Source of the DNA: Candidatus Eiseniibacteriota bacterium
GTDB lineage: Bacteria > Eisenbacteria > RBG-16-71-46
Reading direction: 5' to 3'
DNA: 5,165 nt
Assembly (NCBI GenBank): GCA_005893365.1
Contig: VBPB01000359.1
Location: 518 to 5,682 of the forward strand
Shown piece after piece: positions 1-5,165 of this stretch. Made by a program: the position numbers and the translations under genes. The notes beneath the pieces are model-generated. The model was not told the DNA's origin, did no database searches, and worked only from the letters and a program-made list of their open reading frames with translations. Each line of letters opens with the position of its first letter. The stretch's first letter is position 1.

Positions 1-23
1 AGGTCCTGGGTCGCGCCGCTCAT
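1..23 (-). CDS. Start of a downstream operon gene, cut by the window edge
   Basis: On the minus strand an ATG at 23-21 overlaps the thiolase stop codon (TGA at 22-20) in the classic ATGA arrangement. It is preceded by a strong Shine-Dalgarno sequence six bases upstream. Only M-S-G-A-T-Q-D and part of an eighth codon (CT, probably Leu) are visible before the window ends, so the product cannot be recognised from its sequence. The overlap and the strong ribosome site argue that it is a real gene translationally coupled to the thiolase. From knowledge of the family, non-classical thiolases are often encoded next to a Zn-ribbon/OB-fold (DUF35) partner that completes the active complex. That is a guess about this gene, not something seen here; an acyl-CoA dehydrogenase, hydratase or ligase would fit equally well. 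Confidence 0.65.
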
Positions 24-1231
24 CGCCGGCCTCCTTCCCGCACCTCGAACAACGCGGCGATGCCCACGTCGCCGGCCGCACAGCCGAAGACCAGCACGTA
101 GCCGCCGCCCAGGTCCACGGCTTCCTCCAGCCCTTCGATCAGCGAGCGCGTGAGGGTCGGGCCCTGCGGGTGCCCCCACACCAGCGAGCAGCCGGTGCGG
201 TTGAGCTTGCGCCAGTCGTACCCGGTGACGCGCGTGAACACCACGTCGTTCACGGCGAACGGGTTGTGGTTCTTGGCCACCGCGATGTCGTCCATGGCCA
301 GGCCAGTCCGCTCCAGCAGCCGCTGGACCGCGAACGTCGGGGCCTCGGGCATCAGGCTCGGCTCGGTGCGCGCCTCGGCCTTGCCCACGAACCGGATCTC
401 GATCTCGGGCCTGGCACTCAGCTCGCGCGCCCGCTCGGGGCTCGTGACCAGCAGCGTCGCCATGCCGTCCGAGGCGTGGGTCTGGGTGCCGCTGGTGACG
501 CAGGTGTCCAGCTCGCGCTGGGCGCGCAGGGCGCCGCGCGAGACCGGGCGCACGCCCTTGTCCTCGTCGATGCGTCCCATCGGGCGGCCGGCCACGGTGA
601 GCAGGTCGAGCGGCACCAGCACCCGGTCGAGGAAGCCCGAGTCCTTGGCCGCGAAGTACTGCTGGGTGCGCAGGAACGCCACGTCGTCGGTCTCGCTGCG
701 GTCCACCTGGTACTTGCGCGCGGTCATCCCGGCGGCCGCGATCATCGCCTTGCCGGTGGCGGGATCGAACCCGAAGTTGTCCCAGACGTCGGCGATGGCA
801 TGGGTGCGCTGGTGGGCGCGCCGCTCGGGAAACACGCCGACCGGCGAATCGCTGGTGCGGTCGAAGGTGAGCACGCCCACCACGTCCTTGGCGCCCGACT
901 CGACCTCGGCACCGCCCAGCAGCACCGCCTGGAGTCCCGTGGCGCAGGCCTGCTCCACGTGGTAGCCGGGCAGGCGGCGCCCCATGCAGCTCGCCACCAG
1001 CGGCGCGGTCCAGAACTTCCAGTGCCAGGGGATGGTCGAACCGATCACCAGGTACTCCAATGCGTGGCTCGGGACCTTCCTCAGTCCGAGGATCCGCCCC
1101 ATCGCCTCACCGGCGAACTGGCCGACGTTGACCTCGGCGAGGCCACTGGTCTGCCAGGCCGGGAAGTAGGAGCTGCCCCAGGTGCCGTAGGGGATGCGCG
1201 CGCGCGGGAACATGGTGGCGGTCGTCTTCAT
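20..1231 (-). CDS. Thiolase family protein (acetyl-CoA acetyltransferase / 3-ketoacyl-CoA thiolase-like)
   Basis: This 403-residue protein has the usual length of a thiolase (about 390-410). Thiolases cleave 3-ketoacyl-CoA with CoA, or run the reverse Claisen condensation, in the cytoplasm. The family landmarks appear in order: the nucleophilic Cys96 in EQACATGLQA, a loop TSGTQTHASDG at 246-256 matching the usual GNASGINDG region, HNPF at 322-325 where classical enzymes have NEAF, GHPQG with His354, and Cys384 in GCAAGDVG, the usual acid/base cysteine. The catalytic Cys/His/Cys set is therefore intact. The NEAF-to-HNPF change, with His at the Asn position as in the HDCF motif of SCP2-type thiolases, points away from the classical PhaA/FadA group, so no gene symbol is given. 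The start ATG at 1231-1229 has GAGG seven bases upstream. The stop overlaps the next gene by ATGA. Substrate range is unknown: acyl-chain, aromatic or steroid side-chain ketothiolase are all possible. Confidence 0.93.
   Translation of the reverse strand: MKTTATMFPRARIPYGTWGSSYFPAWQTSGLAEVNVGQFAGEAMGRILGLRKVPSHALEYLVIGSTIPWHWKFWTAPLVASCMGRRLPGYHVEQACATGLQAVLLGGAEVESGAKDVVGVLTFDRTSDSPVGVFPERRAHQRTHAIADVWDNFGFDPATGKAMIAAAGMTARKYQVDRSETDDVAFLRTQQYFAAKDSGFLDRVLVPLDLLTVAGRPMGRIDEDKGVRPVSRGALRAQRELDTCVTSGTQTHASDGMATLLVTSPERARELSARPEIEIRFVGKAEARTEPSLMPEAPTFAVQRLLERTGLAMDDIAVAKNHNPFAVNDVVFTRVTGYDWRKLNRTGCSLVWGHPQGPTLTRSLIEGLEEAVDLGGGYVLVFGCAAGDVGIAALFEVREGGRR
30..38 (-). promoter_or_regulatory. Strong Shine-Dalgarno for the gene at the left edge
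   Basis: Read on the minus strand, this is GGAAGGAGG followed by a six-base spacer and ATG at 23-21. It lies inside the last codons of the thiolase gene. It is close to a perfect anti-16S match and decides the start of the truncated downstream gene, supporting translational coupling through the ATGA overlap. Confidence 0.75.
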
Positions 1232-1238
1232 GCGATGG

Positions 1239-1242
1239 CCTC
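1239..1242 (-). promoter_or_regulatory. Shine-Dalgarno of the thiolase gene
   Basis: On the minus strand GAGG lies seven bases before the ATG at 1231-1229. It is short but well spaced, and supports this start for the thiolase. Confidence 0.55.
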
Positions 1243-1525
1243 GGCACCGGCGCAGTGACGGCCGGCCGGTCGGTGGATCGAGCGTTCGGGACCCGGGATC
1301 GGGCTACGCCGGGTCACACATCATCGAGCAGATCGCCCTCCGCGTCGAGCGGCCCGCGGAATGGGCGTGGCCTTGCATTCTGCCCACCGCTCGCAAGACG
1401 CACCGACCCGGCTGCCTGACATGCCCCGCGACCGCTGCGCGGGTCTCGGTGCCCAAACCCTTGTGATTTCGCGAGAAGACTCCCGCCCCAGGTCCCGGTG
1501 CGATTGGCCTTCAACAGGGTACGGG

Positions 1526-1542
1526 ACTTGCCGATATCAAGT
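1526..1542. repeat. Small inverted repeat in the divergent intergenic region
   Basis: ACTTG, seven bases, then CAAGT form a perfect 5-bp inverted repeat about 147 bp upstream of the repeat-protein start. It has the size and spacing of a dimeric-regulator operator. Five-base arms occur often by chance, however, and no second copy was noticed, so an operator role is only a possibility. Confidence 0.2.
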
Positions 1543-1677
1543 GGGGGCACATGACTGCCTGCCGGTCTGCCGAGCCCCGCTGCCACTCCATTTCTCGAGC
1601 CAGGCGTCCACATCAGACGAGTGCTGCTCCGCGAAGCCGCTGCGAGCCGCGTCGCCGAGATGGCCGCTCATTCAACC

Positions 1678-1682
1678 AGGGG
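1678..1682 (+). promoter_or_regulatory. Shine-Dalgarno of the repeat-protein gene
   Basis: AGGGG lies six bases before the ATG at 1689. It is a modest match, but correct spacing plus the signal peptide beginning at that ATG make this start convincing. Confidence 0.5.
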
Positions 1683-1688
1683 CCTTGA

Positions 1689-1778
1689 ATGAACTTGCTT
1701 CGCAGGCATCGCACGCTCGTGAGCATCGCAGTCCTGACCATGACCGTGCTCCTCCTGAGCGCAGGCTCTGCGTGGGCG
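1689..1778 (+). other. Signal peptide of the giant repeat protein (residues 1-30)
   Basis: The first 30 residues form a standard Sec signal peptide. The basic n-region contains Arg5, Arg6, His7 and Arg8. A hydrophobic core rich in Val, Leu, Ile and Thr spans about 10-23. The c-region ends in the AxA box Ala28-Trp29-Ala30. Cleavage is expected between Ala30 and Ala31. There is no lipobox cysteine, so it is not a lipoprotein signal. Confidence 0.88.
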
Positions 1779-2921
1779 GCGACGTACTACTCGCAAGGCA
1801 GCCTGGACCCGAACGTCACGACGAACTGGAACTCCATTCGCCTGGGCGGCGGATCCTCGCCCGCGAACTTCACCTCCGGCGACGTGTTCGCGATCCAGGC
1901 CAGTCACAGCATGGCGACGACCGCGGCCTGGACGGTGTCCGGTGCCGGCTCGAAGATCCAGATCGAGAGCGGCGGCACGCTGACCGCGAACCACATCGTC
2001 GCGGTCCCCACGTTCCAGGTGGATGACGGCGGGAGCTACATCCACAACGCGGCCAGCGGCACCAGCAACGGTGTGGCCTCTGATCTCCCCGGCTCGACCA
2101 CGCGGACGTTCGGCTCCGCCAGCACGGTCGAGATCCGCAAGTGGGCGAACGGCGGAACGGTCCCGGTGGCGCTCCCCAACGTCACCTGGGGCAACCTCAC
2201 CCTCAACCTGACGACGCTGGCCGGCGATTGGAACCAGCTCGGCGCGCTGCAGACCGTCAACGGCAACCTGACGGTCCAGGCCACCGGCGGCTTCGCGTTC
2301 GACCTCCAGAGCAGCGGCACGACGACCGCCACCGTGGGCGGCAACTACGCTCAAAGCGGCGGGACCCTGGTCCTCGCCACCGTCACCGGCGCCAACGTCA
2401 CCTTGAACGTCTCCGGCAACATGAACATCATCGGCGGCACGTTGTCGTTCACCACGGCCAACAACATCACCTCGGCGCTCAACCTGAGCGGTGACCTTTC
2501 CGTGACGGGCAGCGGCACGATGACGGAGAGCGGCAACAAGAAGCCCGCCGTCACCTTCCAGAAGGCCGGGACCCAGGTCTTCACGTCGGGCGGCACCGTG
2601 TCGGGCGCTCCCGACTTCACGGTCAACGCCGGCTCCACCCTCGACCTCGGCACGAGCATCCTCACCGGCGGCTCGTTCACGCTCTCGTCGGGCGCCGGGC
2701 TCATCCTCGGTTCCGCCGCGGGCATCACAACCACCGACGCGACCGGTAACATCCAGGTCTCCGGCGCGCGCACCTACAGCACCACCGCCAACTACACCTA
2801 CCGCGGCGCCCTGGCGCAGGTGACCGGCAACGGGCTCACCGGCGCCAACAACCTCACCATCGACAACAGCGCCGGCGTCCACTATCGAACGGCACGTTCG
2901 CGATCGGTGCGAACACGCTGA
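1689..2921 (+). CDS. Giant secreted beta-strand-repeat protein, N-terminal segment (first frame)
   Basis: This is the N-terminal part of a large exported repeat protein of unknown function. After the signal peptide, residues 31 to about 316 are Gly/Ser/Thr/Asn-rich, cysteine-free and full of alternating beta-strand patterns such as GNLTVQATGG and GGNYAQSGGTLVL. This is the style of beta-solenoid adhesins and of the 'beta strand repeat-containing' proteins seen in large bacterial surface genes. From residue 317 it enters a linker module that recurs at 3602-4063 (GSFTLSSGAGLILGSAAGIT here, GDFTLASGGGLKIGSPAGVT there). The homology stops at Val397 (codon ending 2879). The last 13 residues, beginning HYRTARS, are out-of-frame and the TGA at 2919-2921 is a consequence. 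The true protein continues in another frame at about 2882. Likely role: cell-surface or extracellular adhesion or matrix; no catalytic motif is seen. The secretion route is unknown because the C-terminus lies outside the window. Confidence 0.85.
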   Translation: MNLLRRHRTLVSIAVLTMTVLLLSAGSAWAATYYSQGSLDPNVTTNWNSIRLGGGSSPANFTSGDVFAIQASHSMATTAAWTVSGAGSKIQIESGGTLTANHIVAVPTFQVDDGGSYIHNAASGTSNGVASDLPGSTTRTFGSASTVEIRKWANGGTVPVALPNVTWGNLTLNLTTLAGDWNQLGALQTVNGNLTVQATGGFAFDLQSSGTTTATVGGNYAQSGGTLVLATVTGANVTLNVSGNMNIIGGTLSFTTANNITSALNLSGDLSVTGSGTMTESGNKKPAVTFQKAGTQVFTSGGTVSGAPDFTVNAGSTLDLGTSILTGGSFTLSSGAGLILGSAAGITTTDATGNIQVSGARTYSTTANYTYRGALAQVTGNGLTGANNLTIDNSAGVHYRTARSRSVRTR

Positions 2922-3055
2922 CCTTGAACGCGGGGACGAGCGTCGGCAGCGGAGCGCTGAACGCCGCCTCGGGGACGGTCAGCTACGCCCAGGCCTCGGC
3001 GGGTCAGAGCGTCGCGGCCCTCAACTACGGCGGCCTGACGTTCAACGGGTTCGAC
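2637..3055 (+). repeat. Linker module A of the higher-order repeat (shortened copy)
   Basis: This stretch encodes the long linker that precedes the first short-module array. It matches 3602-4063 along its length: GIT-TDATGNIQVSGAR against GVTASGATGNIQNSGAR, NYTYRGALAQVTGNGL against NYTYNGGAAQVPGDGL, and the closing ALNYGGLTF against AANYGNLTF. Compared with that copy it lacks about 37 bp just after 2879, where a segment like TLGASLTVTGA should be. That gap causes the first frame break. Confidence 0.75.
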
Positions 3056-5104
3056 AAGACGCTCGCGTCGAGCGGGACGATCGGGATCGCCGGCACGTTC
3101 ACGCCCGGCGCGGCCACCGCTCACACCATCACGGGCAGCACGATCGACTTCAACGGCGGCGGCGCCCAGACCATTTCCGCCTTCACGTACAACAACCTCA
3201 CCAGCAGCAACAGCGGCGCCCGGACGCTGGCCTCGAGCGGGATCATCAAGGTCGCCGGAGGGTTCACGCCCGGCTCGAACGTCTACACGGTCACCGGCAG
3301 CTCGGTCGAGTTCAGCAGCTCGGGCGCGCAGACCATCCCGGCCTCCACCTACAACAACCTGACCAGCAGTAGTACCGGCGCCCGCACGCTGGCCTCGAGC
3401 GGCAGCATCAAGATCGCGGGGACCTTCACGCCGGGCACGAACGCCTACACCCTCACCGGCAGCACGATCGAGTACAACGGCACCGGCGCCCAGACGACGC
3501 CGGCCGCGTTCGCCACCTACGACAATCTCGCCATCAGCAACGCGGCGGGCGTCACGCTCGGCGGGAACACGGCCGTCAATGTCCTCAGCAGCGTCACCGG
3601 AACGCTGACGATGGGGACGAACGTCCTGAGCGGCACGGGCGACTTCACCCTCGCCTCGGGTGGCGGGCTCAAGATCGGCTCACCGGCGGGCGTCACCGCT
3701 TCGGGCGCGACCGGGAACATCCAGAACAGCGGGGCCCGGAGCTTCAGCAGCGGCGCCAACTACACCTACAACGGCGGTGCCGCTCAGGTGCCGGGCGACG
3801 GACTGCCGTCCACCGTCGGCTCGCTCACGATCTCCAACGCCTCCGGCGTGACGCTCGGCGCCTCGCTCACCGTGACGGGCGCCTTGTCGCTGACGAGCGG
3901 GGCGCTCGCGATCGGCGCGAACACGCTCACCCTCAACGGCAGCGTGACCTCGACCGGCGGCTCGCTGAGCAGCGCCGCTGGGACCGTGATCTACAACCAG
4001 TCCGTGACCGGACAGAACGTTCTGGCTGCCAACTACGGCAATCTCACGTTCAGCGACTTCAGCAAGACCCTGGCTTCGAGCGGCACCATCGGCATCGCCG
4101 GGACCTTCACCCCCGGTGCCGCCGCCTCGCACACGATCACGGGCAGCACCCTCAGCTTCGACGGCGCGGGCAGCCAGACCATCCCGGCGTTCAACTACCA
4201 GAACCTCACCAGCACCGGCTCCGGCGCCCGCACGCTCGCCTCCAGCGGCACCATCGGCGTCGCCGGCGTCTTCACCCCCGGCACCAACGCCTACACCATC
4301 ACCGGCAGCACCCTCGGCTTCAACGGCGCGGGCAGTCAGACCATCCCCGCCTTCAGCTACCAGAACCTCACCAGCAGCAGCTCCGGCGCCCGCACCCTGG
4401 CCTCCAGCGGCACCGTCGGCGTCGCCGGCGCCTTCACCCCCGGCACCAACGCCTACACCACCACCGGCAGCACCCTCGACTTCAACGGCGCCGGCAGCCA
4501 GACCATCCCCGCCTTCAACTACCTGAACCTCACCAGCAGCAGCGCCGGCGCCCGCACGCTGGCCTCCAGCGGCACCATCGGCGTCGCCGGCGCCTTCACT
4601 CCCGGCACCAACGTCTACACCATCACCGGCAGCACCGTCAGCTTCAACAGCGCCAGCGCGCAGACCATCCCCGCGATCAACTACAACAACCTCACCAGCA
4701 CCAGCACCGGCGGCCGCACCCTCGCCTCCAGCGGCACCATCGGCATCGCCGGCACCGCACCGGCGCCCGCACCTTGGCCTCCAGCGGCACCATCGGCGTC
4801 GCCGGCGCCTTCACCCCCGGCACCAACGCCTACACCATCACCGGCAGCACCGTCAGCTTCAACAGCGCCAGCGCGCAGACCATCCCCGCGATCAACTACA
4901 ACAACCTCACCAGCACCAGCACCGGCGGCCGCACCCTCGCCTCCAGCGGCACCATCGGCATCGCCGGCACCTTCACCGTCGGCACCAACGTCTACACCAC
5001 CACCGGCAGCACCCTCGACTACAACGGCTCCTCCGCCCAGACCATGCCTTCGTCGGGCGTCACCACCTACGTCAACCTCAGCATCGACAACGCCGCCGGC
5101 GTGA
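2924..5104 (+). CDS. Giant secreted beta-strand-repeat protein, middle segment (second frame, frameshifted from the first)
   Basis: This 726-codon open frame is the continuation of the gene starting at 1689, not an independent gene. Its nominal TTG start lacks a ribosome site, and the frame already encodes matching module sequence upstream, from about 2882 (LSNGTFAIGANTLTLN, compare LTSGALAIGANTLTLNGS in the next block). It carries three 54/55-residue short modules (3056-3540), a linker (3602-4063) and a second short-module array from 4064. A short module reads roughly TLASSGTIGVAG, FTPGTN-YT-TGST, FN----QTIPA--Y-NLTS and ends GA before the next R. Family sense ends at about 4756. Beyond that, this frame reads Pro/Ala/Ser-rich nonsense to the TGA at 5102-5104 while the real repeats continue in a third frame. 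No cysteine occurs in the in-register part. Function unknown; a long beta-solenoid stalk or adhesin is the best inference. Confidence 0.8.
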   Translation: MNAGTSVGSGALNAASGTVSYAQASAGQSVAALNYGGLTFNGFDKTLASSGTIGIAGTFTPGAATAHTITGSTIDFNGGGAQTISAFTYNNLTSSNSGARTLASSGIIKVAGGFTPGSNVYTVTGSSVEFSSSGAQTIPASTYNNLTSSSTGARTLASSGSIKIAGTFTPGTNAYTLTGSTIEYNGTGAQTTPAAFATYDNLAISNAAGVTLGGNTAVNVLSSVTGTLTMGTNVLSGTGDFTLASGGGLKIGSPAGVTASGATGNIQNSGARSFSSGANYTYNGGAAQVPGDGLPSTVGSLTISNASGVTLGASLTVTGALSLTSGALAIGANTLTLNGSVTSTGGSLSSAAGTVIYNQSVTGQNVLAANYGNLTFSDFSKTLASSGTIGIAGTFTPGAAASHTITGSTLSFDGAGSQTIPAFNYQNLTSTGSGARTLASSGTIGVAGVFTPGTNAYTITGSTLGFNGAGSQTIPAFSYQNLTSSSSGARTLASSGTVGVAGAFTPGTNAYTTTGSTLDFNGAGSQTIPAFNYLNLTSSSAGARTLASSGTIGVAGAFTPGTNVYTITGSTVSFNSASAQTIPAINYNNLTSTSTGGRTLASSGTIGIAGTAPAPAPWPPAAPSASPAPSPPAPTPTPSPAAPSASTAPARRPSPRSTTTTSPAPAPAAAPSPPAAPSASPAPSPSAPTSTPPPAAPSTTTAPPPRPCLRRASPPTSTSASTTPPA
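3056..3540 (+). repeat. Short-module array A: three tandem 54/55-residue units
   Basis: Units begin at 3056, 3221 and 3383 (165, 162 and about 158 bp). The first has one extra residue (GAATAHTITG instead of the GTNAYTITG type). The last ends in an altered cap (QTTPAAFATYDNLAISNAAG). Serine pairs here tend to be TCG-AGC, whereas array B mostly uses TCC-AGC, so the two arrays have diverged at synonymous positions. Confidence 0.85.
3602..4063 (+). repeat. Linker module B of the higher-order repeat (full-length copy)
   Basis: This is a 154-residue linker in uninterrupted frame between arrays A and B. It runs from TLTMGTNVLSG through GATGNIQNSGAR, SLTISNASGVTLGASLTV, ALAIGANTLTLNGS and GTVIYNQSVTGQNV to NYGNLTFSDF. 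It serves as the reference that reveals the missing segment in linker A. Confidence 0.8.
4064..5091 (+). repeat. Short-module array B: 162-bp tandem units with one truncated 53-bp unit
   Basis: Equivalent unit starts fall at 4064, 4229, 4391, 4553, 4715, 4768 and 4930. The spacing is 165, then exactly 162 three times, then 53, then 162. The first unit carries the same one-residue insertion as the first unit of array A (GAAASHTITG). The last carries a cap variant (QTMPSSGVTTYVNL). The 53-bp interval is a unit lacking 109 bp, which breaks the frame. Later units are nearly identical to each other, pointing to recent expansion or homogenisation. Confidence 0.88.
4553..4971 (+). repeat. Near-identical direct repeat pair at 215-bp offset
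   Basis: 4553-4756 and 4768-4971 align without gaps over 204 bp with about four mismatches by eye. They are exactly identical over 142 bp (4615-4756 against 4830-4971). The offset of 215 bp is 162 plus 53, and is not a multiple of three. This is either a recent duplication with a partial deletion or a mis-joined repeat in the assembly. Confidence 0.85.
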
Positions 5105-5165
5105 GCCTGGGCGCCAGCACCACCGTGAGCGGCACGCTCACCCTCGGCAGCGGCGCGCTGGCCGT
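4756..5165 (+). CDS. Giant secreted beta-strand-repeat protein, third-frame segment, runs off the window
   Basis: From about 4756 the repeat sequence continues in a third frame, open to the right edge. It reads RTGARTLASSGTIGVAGAF, then a second complete module, then a closing module with QTMPSSGVTTYVNLSIDNAA, and finally GVSLGASTTVSGTLTLGSG, which starts another linker. The match to the earlier modules is almost residue for residue, so this is coding sequence of the same protein displaced by the break at 4756. There is no start codon or ribosome site of its own. The gene therefore extends beyond 5165, and any C-terminal anchor or sorting domain is not visible. Confidence 0.75.

Larger units (their letters stand above)
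1232..1688. other. Divergent intergenic region, no gene recognised
   Basis: About 457 bp separate the divergent thiolase and repeat-protein genes, so promoters for both should lie here. Open frames exist on both strands (for example 1314-1613 minus), but their translations are Arg/Gly/Pro-rich noise without a ribosome site or recognisable motif, and I do not call them. I looked for sigma70-like boxes. The best plus-strand pair, TTCAAC at 1510 with GATATC at 1533 and a 17-bp spacer, matches only three of six bases in each box, so it is not called. No sigma54 -24/-12 pair, tRNA, riboswitch core or terminator hairpin with a U tract was found. A small inverted repeat at 1526-1542 is listed separately. 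Confidence 0.6.

Noticed and set aside
170..1258. Long plus-strand open frames opposite the thiolase (150-965, 170-1258)
   Set aside because: They are antisense shadows of a high-GC gene. The translations are His/Gly/Arg-rich without motifs, while the minus-strand protein has all the thiolase motifs.
1257..1276. GGCCGGCC-containing GC-rich segment as a terminator
   Set aside because: The pairing is imperfect and there is no U tract on either strand. It also lies upstream of the thiolase start, where a terminator would make little sense.
1314..1613. 99-residue minus-strand open frame in the intergenic region
   Set aside because: Gly/Arg-rich noise-like translation, no Shine-Dalgarno and no recognisable motif.
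1361..2026. 221-residue plus-strand open frame spanning the intergenic region and the repeat-gene start
   Set aside because: It overlaps the signal peptide and N-terminal coding in another frame, and its sequence is Arg/His/Pro-rich noise.
1668..2882. 404-residue minus-strand open frame opposite the repeat gene
   Set aside because: Arg/Gly/Ala/Val-rich antisense shadow created by the GC-rich, C-ending codons of the sense gene; it has no signal peptide or domain.
2870..2925. Programmed ribosomal frameshifting as the reason for the frame changes
   Set aside because: No slippery heptamer or stem is evident, and both breaks coincide with missing stretches of a repeat module, which frameshifting would not explain.
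4116..4526. Pro/Ala/Ser-rich 136-residue plus-strand frame, and the similar tail of the 2924-5104 frame
   Set aside because: Both are out-of-frame readings of the 162-bp repeats. The low-complexity PAPSPP pattern comes from reading ACC/GGC/CTC codons one base off.
2637..5165. CRISPR array or other short-repeat DNA element
   Set aside because: The periodicity is 162 bp and keeps codon phase within each frame segment, with protein-level conservation; there are no short repeats with unique spacers.

Overview
The window is high-GC bacterial DNA, with codons ending mostly in C or G. It holds two divergently arranged units separated by about 457 bp of non-coding sequence. The host cannot be fixed from sequence alone. 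A GC-rich genome carrying a very large, cysteine-free, Gly/Ser/Thr/Asn-rich secreted beta-strand-repeat protein fits an uncultured GC-rich environmental lineage (for example the FCB group, such as Eisenbacteria-like or Gemmatimonadota-like bacteria). That placement is inference only.

Left part (minus strand, 1-1231): a complete thiolase-family gene, with catalytic Cys, GHP and second Cys motifs all present. Its stop codon overlaps by ATGA with the start of a second gene that runs off the left edge. That gene has a very strong Shine-Dalgarno sequence, so the two form a translationally coupled operon for acyl-CoA / 3-ketoacyl-CoA metabolism. The unseen partner could be the Zn-ribbon/OB-fold (DUF35) protein that often accompanies non-classical thiolases, but only about 7 codons of it are visible.

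Middle (1232-1688): the divergent intergenic region. No convincing gene or RNA was found; one small inverted repeat is the only structure noted.

Right part (plus strand, 1689 to beyond 5165): one giant surface or secreted repeat protein. It has a clear signal peptide, a non-repetitive beta-rich N-terminal region, and then a higher-order repeat in which a long linker module is followed by an array of 54-residue (162-bp) modules. One such block has 3 short modules and the next has at least 6, including a truncated one. The coding sequence is not continuous. Homology to its own repeats shows it passing through all three forward frames, with breaks just after 2879 and at about 4756. Both breaks sit where a repeat module is shortened by a length of 1 mod 3 (about 37 bp and 109 bp). 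The two long open frames 1689-2921 and 2924-5104, and a third stretch from 4756 to the edge, are therefore pieces of one gene. Either the gene is a real recombination-damaged or variable allele, or the assembly collapsed its repeats.

No mobile element, tRNA, rRNA or CRISPR array was seen. The most interesting part is the nested repeat architecture, with distinct first and last modules and the two repeat-associated frame breaks.
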